64,000 nucleotides of DNA, from contig NZ_JAAKDW010000012.1 of assembly GCF_011038845.1 (NCBI RefSeq), forward strand, positions 1 to 64,000. The letters are read 5' to 3'. The notes under the pieces were generated by a model, which saw nothing but the letters and a program-made list of their open reading frames with translations, did no database searches and was not told the origin of the DNA. This DNA is from Enterococcus sp. ZJ1622 (lineage in GTDB: Bacteria; Bacillota; Bacilli; Lactobacillales; Enterococcaceae). The position numbers and the translations under genes are program-made. Of this stretch, positions 44,682 to 54,636 are shown piece by piece. Positions within the stretch are counted from its first letter, which is position 1. Each line of letters begins with the position of its first letter.

Positions 44682-47053
44682 TCATCGGAGGTATTTTTTC
44701 AGATATAGGAAATTGGTGGTCAGAGTTATTTGGAGAAGGTGATGCCAAAGGGGTTGCGAAAATATTACAAGATTATGGAAATTATCTACAATATCAAGAT
44801 GTCTTTGGTTGGATCTGTAATACTTTTTTATGGGGTTTGATCAAAGGATTGTATAAACTCAATACTTTACTAGAGAAAACAATTTATCAAAGCTTTGATT
44901 TAAAAGGGTTATTGAACACCGCTGGTGTGAATGAATTGTTTCAAAGTTTGATTAGTAAGGTTTTGGGTCTTTTTTGTGTCGTCACATTAATCTATTTAGG
45001 CTTAAAATTTTTCATGAGTAAACACCCACCAAAACCTAAAAATATCCTGGTTAATTTAGTTATGGCTATGATTTTGATTTTTGGGGGTAGTTCTTTAATC
45101 GATGAAGGGTTAAATATCAGTAAAAGTTTTTACGGAGACGTAACTGCAGCAAATAAAGCAGATAAAACCGGCTCCCCCGCTTTTCAAATTATTCAAAATA
45201 ATGTGATCGATGTCAGTACATTACTAGCAACTGATCCAAATAAAGTAGAATCTCTACCAACAGACAAAAGAAATGCCTTGACTGCTAAAAATTTTAAATC
45301 TGCGAATATCAATGGGGTTATTACTCCTGATCAAGCCGCTGCAATGGCGGATAATGATAAAAGTGGGTTATCAAACTTACAAAAGGATCGATTAAACGCG
45401 TTACAATACCGATTGGAACTGGATGATAATGGAAAAGAAATTCCTGTTAAAATTAGTGATGAAGGGTTAGCAAAGTTTGCCTATACTTCAGGTTATCGTC
45501 GATATATTAGTAAACCAGGAATTATTTTAGCTGGTGAATCTTCTTTGACGATGGCCTATTTATTTATCCTTTTTACGATCGTTACTTGTATTATTGAATT
45601 AGTATTTAAAAAATTCTATTTAGTGGTTGCTGCGTCAACGGACTTTGAGACAGGGCAACGAATGAAAAGTGCGATAGAAGATATTTCTCAATCTTTCTTA
45701 TTATTGGCGTTTACGATTTTAGAATTACGAATCTATACATTAATGCTTTCGGGTATCGGTGATTTACATGCAGCAGGAAAAATCAATGGATTCTTATATG
45801 TTGTCGCTTTAATTGTACTAACTATTGCGCTATTTAAAGGGTCCCAATCTGTTACGAAAATTTTTGGCGTTGATACCAGTCTGAAAAATGGCAAAAATTC
45901 TCTTCTTAGCGCGTTTGCTTTTGGGAACATTGCGAAAAATGTAGGTAGTGGAGCAAAAAACTTTGCAAGTACTAGTAAGAATGGTTTAAGCAAATTAAAT
46001 GATATTCATAAAAATGGATTTGGCAAACGAAAAGAGATGATTCCTGATAATGGAGAAGGACAATCAGACGATAAAGCTACAACTGTGCCAAACAGCAAGA
46101 AGACAGTTTCCGAAATGTTTGGGAAAGCGAAAAATGGTGTTTCTAAAGCCGCAGAAGGTCTTGGTTACGTCAATGAACGTGGATTAAAGGGGACGGCAGA
46201 AGATCTTACAGAAAAAGCAAAAGACACCTTAGAAGAGAAATTAGATGGCACGAGAGCCAAAGAATTGGCTGAAACTGTGAAAAATCCATCCGAAGCACTA
46301 GAGAAACAAAAAGAAAAAGCTTCAGAAATCAAAGAAGGATTGAAAGATGCGTATGGTGAAGGACAAGTCAATGCAGCAGTAAAAGCTAATACAACAACCG
46401 AAAAAGAAAATAAAGAAGGTGTAGCGATTCCTTCAGCCAAAGATCACCAAGAAGCGTTGCATTCTAATGGAAATTCACTAGAAGAAAAACATTCAGAAGA
46501 AGGGAAAGATGGCTTGTTACCTAAAACAGATCCAGAGCAATATCGCTATAAATCTGTTAAGCCTGAAAACGAAAAACGAATTTCAGATTTACCAAAACGA
46601 AATCAAGAATTACAAACGGATGAGGATTCGATCGATTTACCAAATGATAACGGAATCGAAGTTGGATCTGGCAAATCAACGAAATTTGATTTGCCTAAGA
46701 CACAAAATTTACCAACGAAAGATAGTCGTTTGAATCAATTTAATGAGAATGATCGAAGTTTTGTTCACCAATCAACTGCAGGTAATGTTCAAATGAAACC
46801 AAGTCGATTACCTGAAAACGGGAATCTAACAACTGTTTCTTATAATTTATCTGATAGCACTGAGGCAGGAAATCCGTCCGTTCAAAATATCGTTTCAGGA
46901 GAAGCTGCACCACAACCTATTCAAAAAGTTCATACGGGTTACAAACCAGCAAACGTGGCATTTACTGCACCAACAAAAATAAATGTAACAAGAGAAACAA
47001 AAAATAGACACAATGAATTGAAAGAACAACTATTGAAGGATATCAAACCATAA
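44678..47053 (+). CDS. VirB6/TrbL-like polytopic membrane protein
   Basis: 791 residues. The N-terminal ~400 residues hold about six transmembrane helices (for example VLGLFCVVTLIYLGLKFFM, LVMAMILIFGGSSL, LTMAYLFILFTIVTCIIELVF, FLYVVALIVLTIALF). This is the pattern of VirB6-type inner channel proteins. The C-terminal ~390 residues are hydrophilic, rich in K/E/N/S and probably disordered. ATG 44678 overlaps the VirD4 stop as ATGA, so translation is coupled. The call rests on topology and context. Confidence 0.8.
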   Translation: MIIGGIFSDIGNWWSELFGEGDAKGVAKILQDYGNYLQYQDVFGWICNTFLWGLIKGLYKLNTLLEKTIYQSFDLKGLLNTAGVNELFQSLISKVLGLFCVVTLIYLGLKFFMSKHPPKPKNILVNLVMAMILIFGGSSLIDEGLNISKSFYGDVTAANKADKTGSPAFQIIQNNVIDVSTLLATDPNKVESLPTDKRNALTAKNFKSANINGVITPDQAAAMADNDKSGLSNLQKDRLNALQYRLELDDNGKEIPVKISDEGLAKFAYTSGYRRYISKPGIILAGESSLTMAYLFILFTIVTCIIELVFKKFYLVVAASTDFETGQRMKSAIEDISQSFLLLAFTILELRIYTLMLSGIGDLHAAGKINGFLYVVALIVLTIALFKGSQSVTKIFGVDTSLKNGKNSLLSAFAFGNIAKNVGSGAKNFASTSKNGLSKLNDIHKNGFGKRKEMIPDNGEGQSDDKATTVPNSKKTVSEMFGKAKNGVSKAAEGLGYVNERGLKGTAEDLTEKAKDTLEEKLDGTRAKELAETVKNPSEALEKQKEKASEIKEGLKDAYGEGQVNAAVKANTTTEKENKEGVAIPSAKDHQEALHSNGNSLEEKHSEEGKDGLLPKTDPEQYRYKSVKPENEKRISDLPKRNQELQTDEDSIDLPNDNGIEVGSGKSTKFDLPKTQNLPTKDSRLNQFNENDRSFVHQSTAGNVQMKPSRLPENGNLTTVSYNLSDSTEAGNPSVQNIVSGEAAPQPIQKVHTGYKPANVAFTAPTKINVTRETKNRHNELKEQLLKDIKP

Positions 47054-47079
47054 AAGGCATACGAGTTAGGCCTTTTTTC
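47051..47079 (+). terminator. Intrinsic terminator after the VirB6-like gene
   Basis: TAAAAGGC pairs with GCCTTTTT around ATACGAGTTAG, followed by T. The stem is short but T-rich, directly at the stop codon. Confidence 0.6.
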
Positions 47080-47103
47080 TATGTATGAAAAGGAGAAAAA
47101 TTT

Positions 47104-47436
47104 ATGGATAAATATATTAATATGAAAAATCCTCCAAGATTTAGTGGAGAATGGAAGTTTTTCGCATTTTTCTTTATCGATTTATTAACACTTGGTAGTT
47201 GCTTTTTTTGGGCAAAAATGGTCAATAATCTTGTCCATTTACCACTCTTTTTTGCCCTTTTGAATTATGGATTATGGCTTGCAATAGGCTTAGTGATTGT
47301 TTGGCGTCCCTATAACAATCCAGGTCAAAGACAGATTTTTGCGATTATAGAATCCATTTTTTTTACGGATAAAAATCATTACCATGCCTTAGATCCTAAC
47401 AGAAATTATCATGGTACGCATAAGGAGGACGAATAA
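47104..47436 (+). CDS. VirB3/PrgI-like membrane protein
   Basis: 110 residues with two adjacent transmembrane helices (WKFFAFFFIDLLTLGSCFF ~17-35 and LPLFFALLNYGLWLAIGLVIVW ~46-67). The hydrophilic C-terminal part has WRPYNNPGQRQIFAIIESIFF. Length and topology fit the PrgI/TcpE/TrsC-type VirB3 equivalents found beside VirB4. The next gene starts one base after its stop. The start has AAAAGGAG. Confidence 0.72.
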   Translation: MDKYINMKNPPRFSGEWKFFAFFFIDLLTLGSCFFWAKMVNNLVHLPLFFALLNYGLWLAIGLVIVWRPYNNPGQRQIFAIIESIFFTDKNHYHALDPNRNYHGTHKEDE

Positions 47437-48030
47437 ATGCGAGTCAAAGGACAAAATTTAGTTGATAAGAAATCCATCTTGCAGTTTGGAAAGCCAGAGG
47501 AACGATCTATCTTGGACTTATTTCCTTATAAATCTTGTACAGAAGAGGGCGTCTTAATTACTAAAGAAGATCGTTTTCAGCGTTATTATCGTGTGGTTTC
47601 CACTGATGTGGAAGGATTAAATGAACAAGAGAAACTGGAACGAATGAATCAGTTAACCACTGTCATGCGTACGTATGTGCCAACGATTAAATTAGTTAGT
47701 TTGACCACGGAAACGGATTTAACGGAACAAATCGTATCAAAGAGGCAGTTATTAGACAAAAATCGTATGGAACAATCATTAGGAAGAAATCTACAGCGGT
47801 TAAGAAAATATGAAAAGAAATTAGTAGAAGAAATTCAAGAATTGAAACGCGCCGAACAAGAACGCCCTGACCTAAGCTTCTTTTTCGTTATTGAAGGTAA
47901 GACAATCAAGGATTTACAAACCAGAAATCGTCAGTTAATGCGATCTAGTGGCATTTTAGGGTTAAAACCACTCTACAAAAAAGAATTGATCAAGATTCTT
48001 TATCGAATGAACAATATGAATGATGAGTAG
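47437..48030 (+). CDS. TrsD-like conjugation protein
   Basis: 197 soluble residues, with ERSILDLFPYKSCTEEGVLITKEDRFQRYYRVV (~27-58) followed by a coiled-coil stretch. By size and position (after the VirB3-like protein, before VirB4) it corresponds to TrsD of staphylococcal pGO1/pSK41-type transfer regions. It resembles a detached N-terminal VirB4 domain, but the VirB4 downstream has its own complete N-terminus. It is translationally coupled to the previous gene. Role inferred. Confidence 0.6.
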   Translation: MRVKGQNLVDKKSILQFGKPEERSILDLFPYKSCTEEGVLITKEDRFQRYYRVVSTDVEGLNEQEKLERMNQLTTVMRTYVPTIKLVSLTTETDLTEQIVSKRQLLDKNRMEQSLGRNLQRLRKYEKKLVEEIQELKRAEQERPDLSFFFVIEGKTIKDLQTRNRQLMRSSGILGLKPLYKKELIKILYRMNNMNDE

Positions 48031-48077
48031 TAGTTGACTGAATATAAAAATAACAACAATTATATGGATGTGATAAA

Positions 48078-48338
48078 ATGGAGAAAAACATGTCAGATAA
48101 AATGAATAATAGCTATCATAACAAAGCAATGCCTAAAATTGAAAAAGGAATGTGGCAAGTAGAGGATCATACACAAGGTGAAGAATGTGTGGAGGAATTG
48201 ATGTTTATGATGAAAGATAAATATCATGAATTTTCTTTAGGATTATCAACTGTTTTAAAGTGTTTAGCAATTGCAGAAAAAGAAGGGTATGTTCCGCCTT
48301 TGTCAGATGATTGGTGGCTTCAAATTCGTCAAATTTGA
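48078..48338 (+). CDS. Small hypothetical protein
   Basis: 86 residues, soluble, with no recognised motif. The pattern VEELMFMMKDKYHEFSLGLSTVLKCLAIAEKEGYVPPL suggests a helical pair. It is typical of small unassigned genes in enterococcal conjugation operons. The start is ATG 48078 (the second codon-level alternative, MSDK, is five codons downstream). Confidence 0.5.
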   Translation: MEKNMSDKMNNSYHNKAMPKIEKGMWQVEDHTQGEECVEELMFMMKDKYHEFSLGLSTVLKCLAIAEKEGYVPPLSDDWWLQIRQI

Positions 48339-48355
48339 TGGGAAAGGGAGATCGA

Positions 48356-49270
48356 ATGGATTCTTTCAAAACTAAAGTAGGATTTAGTAAAGTGTATAGG
48401 ATAACGCCTGCTAACTATGAAAAACAAACAAAAAAAAGAAGACCGTACGTATTAGAAAGAGAAGGAAGGGATTCCTATTATGCCGTTTGTCCGGAGTGCG
48501 ATAATCCAATTCAAATTATTGGATTATATAAAGAAACACGGGAATCTGGAAGAAAACCATATGGCAAGCATCATAAAGGTACAATTCCATATTTAGCTAA
48601 GTATTCAGAAGAAGACTATTTGGAATGTCCATTTTCTAACTCCAAGTGGAAAAAAACGTCTGGAAGAAGAAGTACAAGTAGCCCACTAGCAAATCGTATT
48701 CTTTTAACATTAGAAGAACAGTTTGATCGTATTATTTATATATTAAAAAAACAAACTGGTCTTCTTATCAACAAAAAATTAGCAAAAGAGATGCTTATCA
48801 CTTACTTAAAAAACGAAGGGTGGTTATACAAGGAAGCAACTTTAAACAATCTTCCATGGATTTTTGGACAATGTAGTCCTGCGATTCCTCTATTTGGAAG
48901 GATGATTCAAAAAAATAGTGAGCTTCATCAGGTAATTCAAGAAAATTGTCCAGAAGTTCAATTCGTACCTGCATCTTTTTCTTCTGATTACGTTCAAATA
49001 AAGAATCAGGAAGGAATGTTTGTTACCCTGTATTTTACCTTTTTAAACCATGAAAAATACGTTGTAGAGGAAGAAATACATGAAACAATGGATTTTTTAG
49101 TTTTTAGAGAGAATCGTTTAGAAGAAGATGACATAATATTTAGTAAAACTCTGCCTATTGAATCAGTGTACTTTTCAAATTTAGCTTTATCTAAAAAATA
49201 TGAAGACAATCGAAATAAAGAGTTATTAAATTTAGCAAAAAATATGATTCATTTGTATGTCGCAAAATAA
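48356..49270 (+). CDS. Unrecognised protein with zinc-ribbon-like Cys motif (cargo candidate)
   Basis: 304 residues from ATG 48356 (AAGGGAG upstream). Near the N-terminus is YYAVCPECDNPIQI (~37-50), with GKHHKGTIPYLAKY and DYLECPF following (~65-95): Cys-x2-Cys plus a later Cys and His residues could bind zinc. The rest is mixed alpha/beta with no known motif. It lies inside the transfer operon between TrsD-like and VirB4 genes, is more AT-rich, and is followed by its own terminator, so it looks inserted. Function unknown. Confidence 0.55.
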   Translation: MDSFKTKVGFSKVYRITPANYEKQTKKRRPYVLEREGRDSYYAVCPECDNPIQIIGLYKETRESGRKPYGKHHKGTIPYLAKYSEEDYLECPFSNSKWKKTSGRRSTSSPLANRILLTLEEQFDRIIYILKKQTGLLINKKLAKEMLITYLKNEGWLYKEATLNNLPWIFGQCSPAIPLFGRMIQKNSELHQVIQENCPEVQFVPASFSSDYVQIKNQEGMFVTLYFTFLNHEKYVVEEEIHETMDFLVFRENRLEEDDIIFSKTLPIESVYFSNLALSKKYEDNRNKELLNLAKNMIHLYVAK

Positions 49271-49284
49271 ATAATAATTAGTAA

Positions 49285-49322
49285 AAAAAGTTAGAAGTCT
49301 ATTTTAAATAGGCTTCTTTTTT
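49285..49322 (+). terminator. Intrinsic terminator before VirB4
   Basis: AGAAGTCTATTT pairs with AATAGGCTTCT (one mismatch), followed by T6. Confidence 0.75.
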
Positions 49323-49391
49323 AATTGAACTAGGCGTTCATTGCCCATCCTCTTTAGGTAGGTGATGAATAAGAATGGAGGAAGCAAGTAG

Positions 49392-49565
49392 ATGAATAAT
49401 CATTTTCAATGGTTAGATGTAATAGACTGTAAATTTAGTGGGAGAGTAGTCGATTCAAAAGAAGAATTGGATAAAAAATATTCAAACGTATTTATTCTAG
49501 GCAAATTAGGAAAAGGAAACACTGTGAATTCAAGAATGAATCCATCCAAACGAGGTGAACGTTGA
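49392..49565 (+). CDS. Short hypothetical protein upstream of VirB4
   Basis: 57 residues (starts MNNHFQWLDVIDC). It has a GGAGGAAG site 7-13 nt upstream, and its stop TGA overlaps the VirB4 ATG (TGATG), which argues for real translation and coupling. It is not recognised. It has FILGKLGKGN, reminiscent of a nucleotide-binding loop but too short to claim. It could be the truncated start of a former gene. Confidence 0.45.
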   Translation: MNNHFQWLDVIDCKFSGRVVDSKEELDKKYSNVFILGKLGKGNTVNSRMNPSKRGER

Positions 49566-51589
49566 TGCTAGAGACAATCAAATCAGTTTTTGCACCACAA
49601 AATGATCAAAAAGTACTTGATCCATTAAAGCAACTAGGAAATCGTGAAATAGAAATTTTAAAATCCAAAGGGTATGATTTAGATTTTTTAAAACAAGTGA
49701 TGCCACAAGGTGGATTAAATTTCGATGAAGAGTATGTGACGTATGGCAATGGTTATTCACGTTGTGTCACAGTTTATCACTATACCAAAAATCCTACTCT
49801 TTTTTGGTTAGCCAACTTGATGAATAATCCTCATACAGTGGCGACACTAGATGTTAGCACAGATGAAAAGCAAAAAGTAATTGATCAAATCAACCGTGCC
49901 TTAGATGAATTAAATGATCGATCAGATAATGAGCGAAAAGCGACTGAACGAAATAAAAGTGCGGAAGAATACCTGGAATTATCGGAATATGCTCGAAAAT
50001 TGACTTCTAATGGTGAAATTTCTAAACAAGTCAAAGTGAGAGTACATGTTTACGGAAACACGATTCAAGAAGTAGACGAACGAGCGCAGGAATTGATCGA
50101 AAATCTCAAAGGAATGGATTACCGTGGGGTGACCTATCTGCATAAAACCAAAAGAGACTGGCAATCGATGTTCACTATGTTCGATGAACAAGCTGAATGG
50201 TTCGGAAATATCAAAGGGCAATCACTACCATCGTTAAATATTGGCGGAGGGTTCCCGTTCCACCACCAAACGCTAAAAGATCCAGGAGGGACACAGTATG
50301 GCGAAACCATGACGGGTGGCCCATTCGTTTGGAATGCCACGTATAAAAATAGCGTCCGTTTGTCTACCAACACCTTGCTTCTAGGAATGATGGGGGCTGG
50401 TAAATCAACTGTTCTTAAAATGATTGCGGAATCCCATTTAGCTAAAGGAGATTTCATTTGGGGATTTGAAAAGGGAAAAGACTTTATTCCCTTTTTAAAA
50501 GAATATAATGGCATTATGGTGCGATTAGATGGGTCTGACGGAATGATCAATCCTTTAGAGATCTTTGCGACACGGACGTATGACGATGCTTCCAATCTGT
50601 ATGAGGATGGATCAGTCAAAGATTTACTGATCAATGAAGCAGCGTCTTATCAAACGCATTTAGACAAAGTGGTTTACCAAGTACAACTTGTTAGTCCGCA
50701 ATTAACAGGAACGATGAAAGCAGAATTCAAGACCTACTTGAATCGTTTTTATGAAGAGTATGGAACAGTGCCACGTGGCTTTACTTCCTCCAATGCGCGT
50801 TCAAATACTGAGGCACAAGTCACAGGGAAAGATCCAGAAGCTTATCCGACGTTCAAAGAATTTTTAGCCTTTTTAGGACAACTGGAACTACCAGGTGCTT
50901 CCCAAGAGAAAAAGAATCGGAAAGAAGAAATGGAATCTATCGTGGAATCCTTATGTGAGACGTATGGCATGATTTTTGATGGCCATAGTACGATTCGCCA
51001 CCTTGACCAACAACAGTTGGTCTTTTTTGATATTGACTCTATTACAGGTTTAGATCGCGGGGTACAACAATGTCAAATGTACATGGCGATGACGTTGATT
51101 TGGAATCAAGCATTGATTCAAGGACGAAGACAACGACGTTTGATTAAAGAAAACCAGATGGAAGAACAAGACTTCAAACGTTTCTTGGCCATGATCGATG
51201 AGTGTCATAATGCAATAAATCCAGATTTCATTGAAACGGTCAATTATGTGACAAACTTCCAACGAGAAATGCGTAAAGTAGAAGCGATGACGGTTCTAGC
51301 TACCCAATCGCCACAAGAAATGGTGCCAGAAAATATGTCTTCTGATAACTTCTCGAAACTGAAGAAAGTCTTTGAATTTTCTTCTACGAAGATCTTCATG
51401 CGTATGGACGAATCTATTTTACGTCATATAGAAGGGTTAGTCGGTAAATCAATGACGAATTCAGAATTAGAATCGATTCCTCAACAAGAACAAGGAGAGG
51501 CTGTCATTAATTTTGGTTCGAAAGAGACGATTCGTGTTCATTTTAGTCCGAATAATCGACAGTTAAAATTGTTTGATGGAGGAAAATAA
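49565..51589 (+). CDS. VirB4/TrsE-type conjugation ATPase
   Basis: Energises the secretion channel. 674 residues. The N-terminal ~230 residues are VirB4-specific (EEYVTYGNGYSRCVTVYHY, VRVHVYGNTIQEVDERAQEL). Walker A is LLGMMGAGKSTVLKMI (~271-286) and Walker B FLAMIDECHNAINP (~539-552), followed by VLATQSPQEMVPENM. ATG 49565 follows GAGGTGA; TTG 49562 is a weaker alternative. Its TAA overlaps the ATG of the wall hydrolase gene. Length fits the TrsE/TcpF-like class. Confidence 0.93.
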   Translation: MLETIKSVFAPQNDQKVLDPLKQLGNREIEILKSKGYDLDFLKQVMPQGGLNFDEEYVTYGNGYSRCVTVYHYTKNPTLFWLANLMNNPHTVATLDVSTDEKQKVIDQINRALDELNDRSDNERKATERNKSAEEYLELSEYARKLTSNGEISKQVKVRVHVYGNTIQEVDERAQELIENLKGMDYRGVTYLHKTKRDWQSMFTMFDEQAEWFGNIKGQSLPSLNIGGGFPFHHQTLKDPGGTQYGETMTGGPFVWNATYKNSVRLSTNTLLLGMMGAGKSTVLKMIAESHLAKGDFIWGFEKGKDFIPFLKEYNGIMVRLDGSDGMINPLEIFATRTYDDASNLYEDGSVKDLLINEAASYQTHLDKVVYQVQLVSPQLTGTMKAEFKTYLNRFYEEYGTVPRGFTSSNARSNTEAQVTGKDPEAYPTFKEFLAFLGQLELPGASQEKKNRKEEMESIVESLCETYGMIFDGHSTIRHLDQQQLVFFDIDSITGLDRGVQQCQMYMAMTLIWNQALIQGRRQRRLIKENQMEEQDFKRFLAMIDECHNAINPDFIETVNYVTNFQREMRKVEAMTVLATQSPQEMVPENMSSDNFSKLKKVFEFSSTKIFMRMDESILRHIEGLVGKSMTNSELESIPQQEQGEAVINFGSKETIRVHFSPNNRQLKLFDGGK

Positions 51590-52105
51590 TGGAAAGCCAA
51601 AATGAAAGTTTAATCAAGCAGTATGTTAAGCGTCGTACAAAGCGACGCTTATTTTTGTGGTTGTTTGGTACTTCTGCAGGTTTGCTTACCCTCTTGATCA
51701 CTGTGTTTGTGACGCTTTTTCTAATCCTTGCGGCGGGGTCGATTGATAACTCTGATTCAGGTTCAAGTAGTGGTGGTGAAGCTTTTACAGGAGAATACTC
51801 AGAAGGCTTACCCATCTATAAAGAAATCAAAGGGAAAGGTCCTTTTTCTGATGAGATTGCGCAATATGCCGTAGGAGCAGCCGTGAAATATAAATTATTA
51901 CCAAGTGTGATTCTCTCGCAATATGGGTATGAATCAGCGTTTGGCACGTCATTATCTGCTAAAAACGACTTGAATTTTTTTGGGATCACTTGGTTTGATG
52001 GGTGCTTGTTCCCCAAGGGAACCGCACGTGGAGTTGGCGGGATTGAAGGGGGTTGGTACATGAAGTTTCCCAACTCAAAAGCCGCATTCTCATATTACGG
52101 ATTTA
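51589..52105 (+). CDS. Conjugation wall hydrolase (GH73 + M23), 5' exon
   Basis: This is the first 172 codons plus one base of a 401-residue bifunctional peptidoglycan hydrolase, interrupted by a group II intron. It has a cytosolic tail, a transmembrane helix (~23-48) and a Ser/Gly linker. The start of a GH73 glucosaminidase domain follows: FSDEIAQYAVGAAVKYKL, PSVILSQYGYESAFGTS (catalytic Glu) and NDLNFFGITWF. It opens the wall for the secretion channel, like TcpG/TrsG-type proteins. Without splicing, translation stops at 52132-52134. The second exon is 54730-55418; the 1,206-nt join is exactly in frame. Confidence 0.9.
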
Positions 52106-52815
52106 GTGTGACGCGTTTCTCTATAAGTGAATAATCGCGAAAAGAGAGGGTTGTTTTCTTAACAACTACAACTGAATGTCTGACAGTTGGAATGAAAGTC
52201 GTCATGTTGACTGAAACAACTGGTCTAAGACTCCTGCATGCGTATCTGATGATCAGGTCAGATGGGTGTGAAGCCAGGTGAAGTCGGCAGAATAATTTCT
52301 AAGTGAACTCTAAGTTCATATGAATGCAGATATGCCGGGACGCTATAAATTATCTATGGTGAGAATGTTCATGATAGAACTGACGAACTTGCGAATGTAC
52401 AGGTCTAAACGTAGACTTATCCGAAAGGATATAAGGTTGTAAAAGCAACGAATGACACCGAAAAGTAAGAATTTTAACTATGAAATTCGGGATGAGGAAC
52501 AATGACCTCATAGTAGCATTCAGGCCTAAAGTGAGCACCTAAGGATAAATATGGAGAGCTAAGATATTCGGAACGTGGAAAGCGAGAAACATTGATTAAA
52601 CTGACTGATTTTCAGAAATGGTGGATATAAGAATAATAGAATTATTCGAAATTCCTTAGTTCTCGTGAGAGTAGGGGCACAGTACCGATGAAACGTCTAA
52701 TAAACGTGGAGGGATAGCCCCAAGACTTGTATGAACAATTAAATTTTAAGTTAAATGAAACTCACAGGGTCGAGTAAGATGATGGGACTATTAGAATAGG
52801 AGAAACAAACCATCG

Positions 52816-54615
52816 GTGAGTACAAGATTGCGATATAACGAATACTATAATATGCAAAGTACGTTTGATTGGTTGTATCAAAGAAGTTTAAGCAATGCAA
52901 CGAAAGGTATTAATTTATACGACATTATTTTGTCGGAAAACAATATTTTACTTGCATATAGGATAATCAAAACTAATACTGGTTCAAAGACAGCTGGTTG
53001 TGACAAACTTACGATTGATAATTACAAATATCAAAATAAAATCCAGTTTATCAATGATATACGTGAGGATCTACGAAAATACCATCCAGATGAGGTAAAA
53101 AGAGTCATGATTCCTAAACCAAATGGAGATAAACGACCATTAGGAATACCGACTATGCGAGATAGATTAATTCAACAAATGATCCTTCAAGTAATAGAAC
53201 CTATCTGTGAAGCGAAGTTTTATAAACATTCCTATGGATTTCGTCCAAATCGAGCTACGTATCATGCAATAGCTCGTAGTAATTTTCTAATTAACCAAGG
53301 TTATCAACACGTTGTAGATATGGATATTAAAGGATTTTTCGATAACGTTAATCATTCAAAGTTATTGAGTCAGCTATACACCATTGGTGTAATGGATAGA
53401 AGAGTTCTTGCTGTAATTAGTAAAATATTAAAATCACCTTTATCAAATGGAACTATTCCTTCAAAGGGTACTCCACAAGGAGGAATTTTATCTCCTTTAT
53501 TGTCTAACGTAGTATTGAATGATTTAGACTGGTGGATAAGTAGCCAATGGGAAACAATTAGAACACGTAAAAGATTTAGAAATTTATCCTCTAAATTAGG
53601 AACTCTACGAACAACAACAAATCTAAAACGTATGTATATAGTCAGATATGCGGACGATTTTAAAATATTTACTCGTGATTTCAAACAAGCTAAAAAAGTA
53701 TATCATGCAGTAAAAGAATATTTAGAAAATCATTTAAAGCTAAGCATATCACCTGAAAAATCAAAAATTACTAATTTGAGAAAACGAAGTTCGGAATTTT
53801 TAGGTTTTGAAATAAAAGCTGTTCCGAAAAGAAATAGATATGTGGCAAATACACATGTATCCAAGAAGAATATAAAACGAATAAGAAATCAGCTAAAAAT
53901 CTATATCAAAAAGATTCAATATAACCCAATAAGACGAAGTATTTATGATTACAACACTTACGTGTTGGGCGTTCAGAATTATTATAGATATGCAACACAT
54001 GTCAATGTTGATTTCTCAAAAGTAGCCTATTCACTCTTATATACGATCAAAAATCGATTAAGTCAGGTAGGTAAATTCGGAGTTCCAAGAGATCCTCCAA
54101 AAACTTATCAAAAATTGTATCGTGGAAAATGTAGAACTATAAAAATTGGAAAAGAATATTTATATCCTATAGCAGATATTAAATGGCAAATGGTTCCACA
54201 GTTTAATCAAGAAATCTGTAACTATACAGAAAACGGACGGTCAATAACCTTTAACAGACTGAAACAAAAGATTTCTGTAGAATTGAGCAAACTATTAACT
54301 ATATCTAAGCAAGGATATAATTTAGAATTTACAGATAATCGTATTTCTAAATATTCTATGCAAAATGGGAAATGTGCGGTTACAGGGGAGTTTTTGAAGG
54401 CAGACACGATTCACTGTCACCATATAATCCCAAAATACTTGGGTGGAACGGATGAATTTTCAAATCTAGTAATTATACACCCCTGGGTGCACCAATTGAT
54501 ACATTCAAATGATTCAAAGACAATCGATAAGTATTTGTGCTTACTCAAATTAAATAAAAAGCAAATTGAAAAAGTAAACAAATATCGTGAGAAATGTAAT
54601 TTAACATTCATTTAA
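52816..54615 (+). CDS. ltrA: Group II intron reverse transcriptase/maturase with HNH endonuclease
   Basis: A multifunctional LtrA-type protein for intron splicing and retrohoming. 599 residues. RT blocks: KRPLGIPTMRDRLIQQM (~111-127), HSYGFRPNRATYHAI, VVDMDIKGFFDNVNH (~170-184), TPQGGILSPLLSNVVL and the catalytic VRYADDFKIF (~277-286). The X/maturase domain follows (~350-500). A C-terminal HNH/GIY-like zinc region has CAVTGEFL, IHCHHIIPKYLGGTDE and NLVIIHPWVHQLIHS (~525-580). The start is GTG 52816 behind AGGAG. The enzyme appears intact. Confidence 0.95.
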   Translation: MSTRLRYNEYYNMQSTFDWLYQRSLSNATKGINLYDIILSENNILLAYRIIKTNTGSKTAGCDKLTIDNYKYQNKIQFINDIREDLRKYHPDEVKRVMIPKPNGDKRPLGIPTMRDRLIQQMILQVIEPICEAKFYKHSYGFRPNRATYHAIARSNFLINQGYQHVVDMDIKGFFDNVNHSKLLSQLYTIGVMDRRVLAVISKILKSPLSNGTIPSKGTPQGGILSPLLSNVVLNDLDWWISSQWETIRTRKRFRNLSSKLGTLRTTTNLKRMYIVRYADDFKIFTRDFKQAKKVYHAVKEYLENHLKLSISPEKSKITNLRKRSSEFLGFEIKAVPKRNRYVANTHVSKKNIKRIRNQLKIYIKKIQYNPIRRSIYDYNTYVLGVQNYYRYATHVNVDFSKVAYSLLYTIKNRLSQVGKFGVPRDPPKTYQKLYRGKCRTIKIGKEYLYPIADIKWQMVPQFNQEICNYTENGRSITFNRLKQKISVELSKLLTISKQGYNLEFTDNRISKYSMQNGKCAVTGEFLKADTIHCHHIIPKYLGGTDEFSNLVIIHPWVHQLIHSNDSKTIDKYLCLLKLNKKQIEKVNKYREKCNLTFI

Positions 54616-54636
54616 TTGGAAATAAAACAAGTTGGA

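Noticed and set aside
47437-48030. Truncated N-terminal half of VirB4 separated by an insertion
   Set aside because: The downstream VirB4 has its own complete N-terminal domain; a separate TrsD-type gene fits better.
50134-50634. 166-aa minus-strand frame opposite VirB4
   Set aside because: Shadow of the VirB4 Walker A region; no ribosome binding site.
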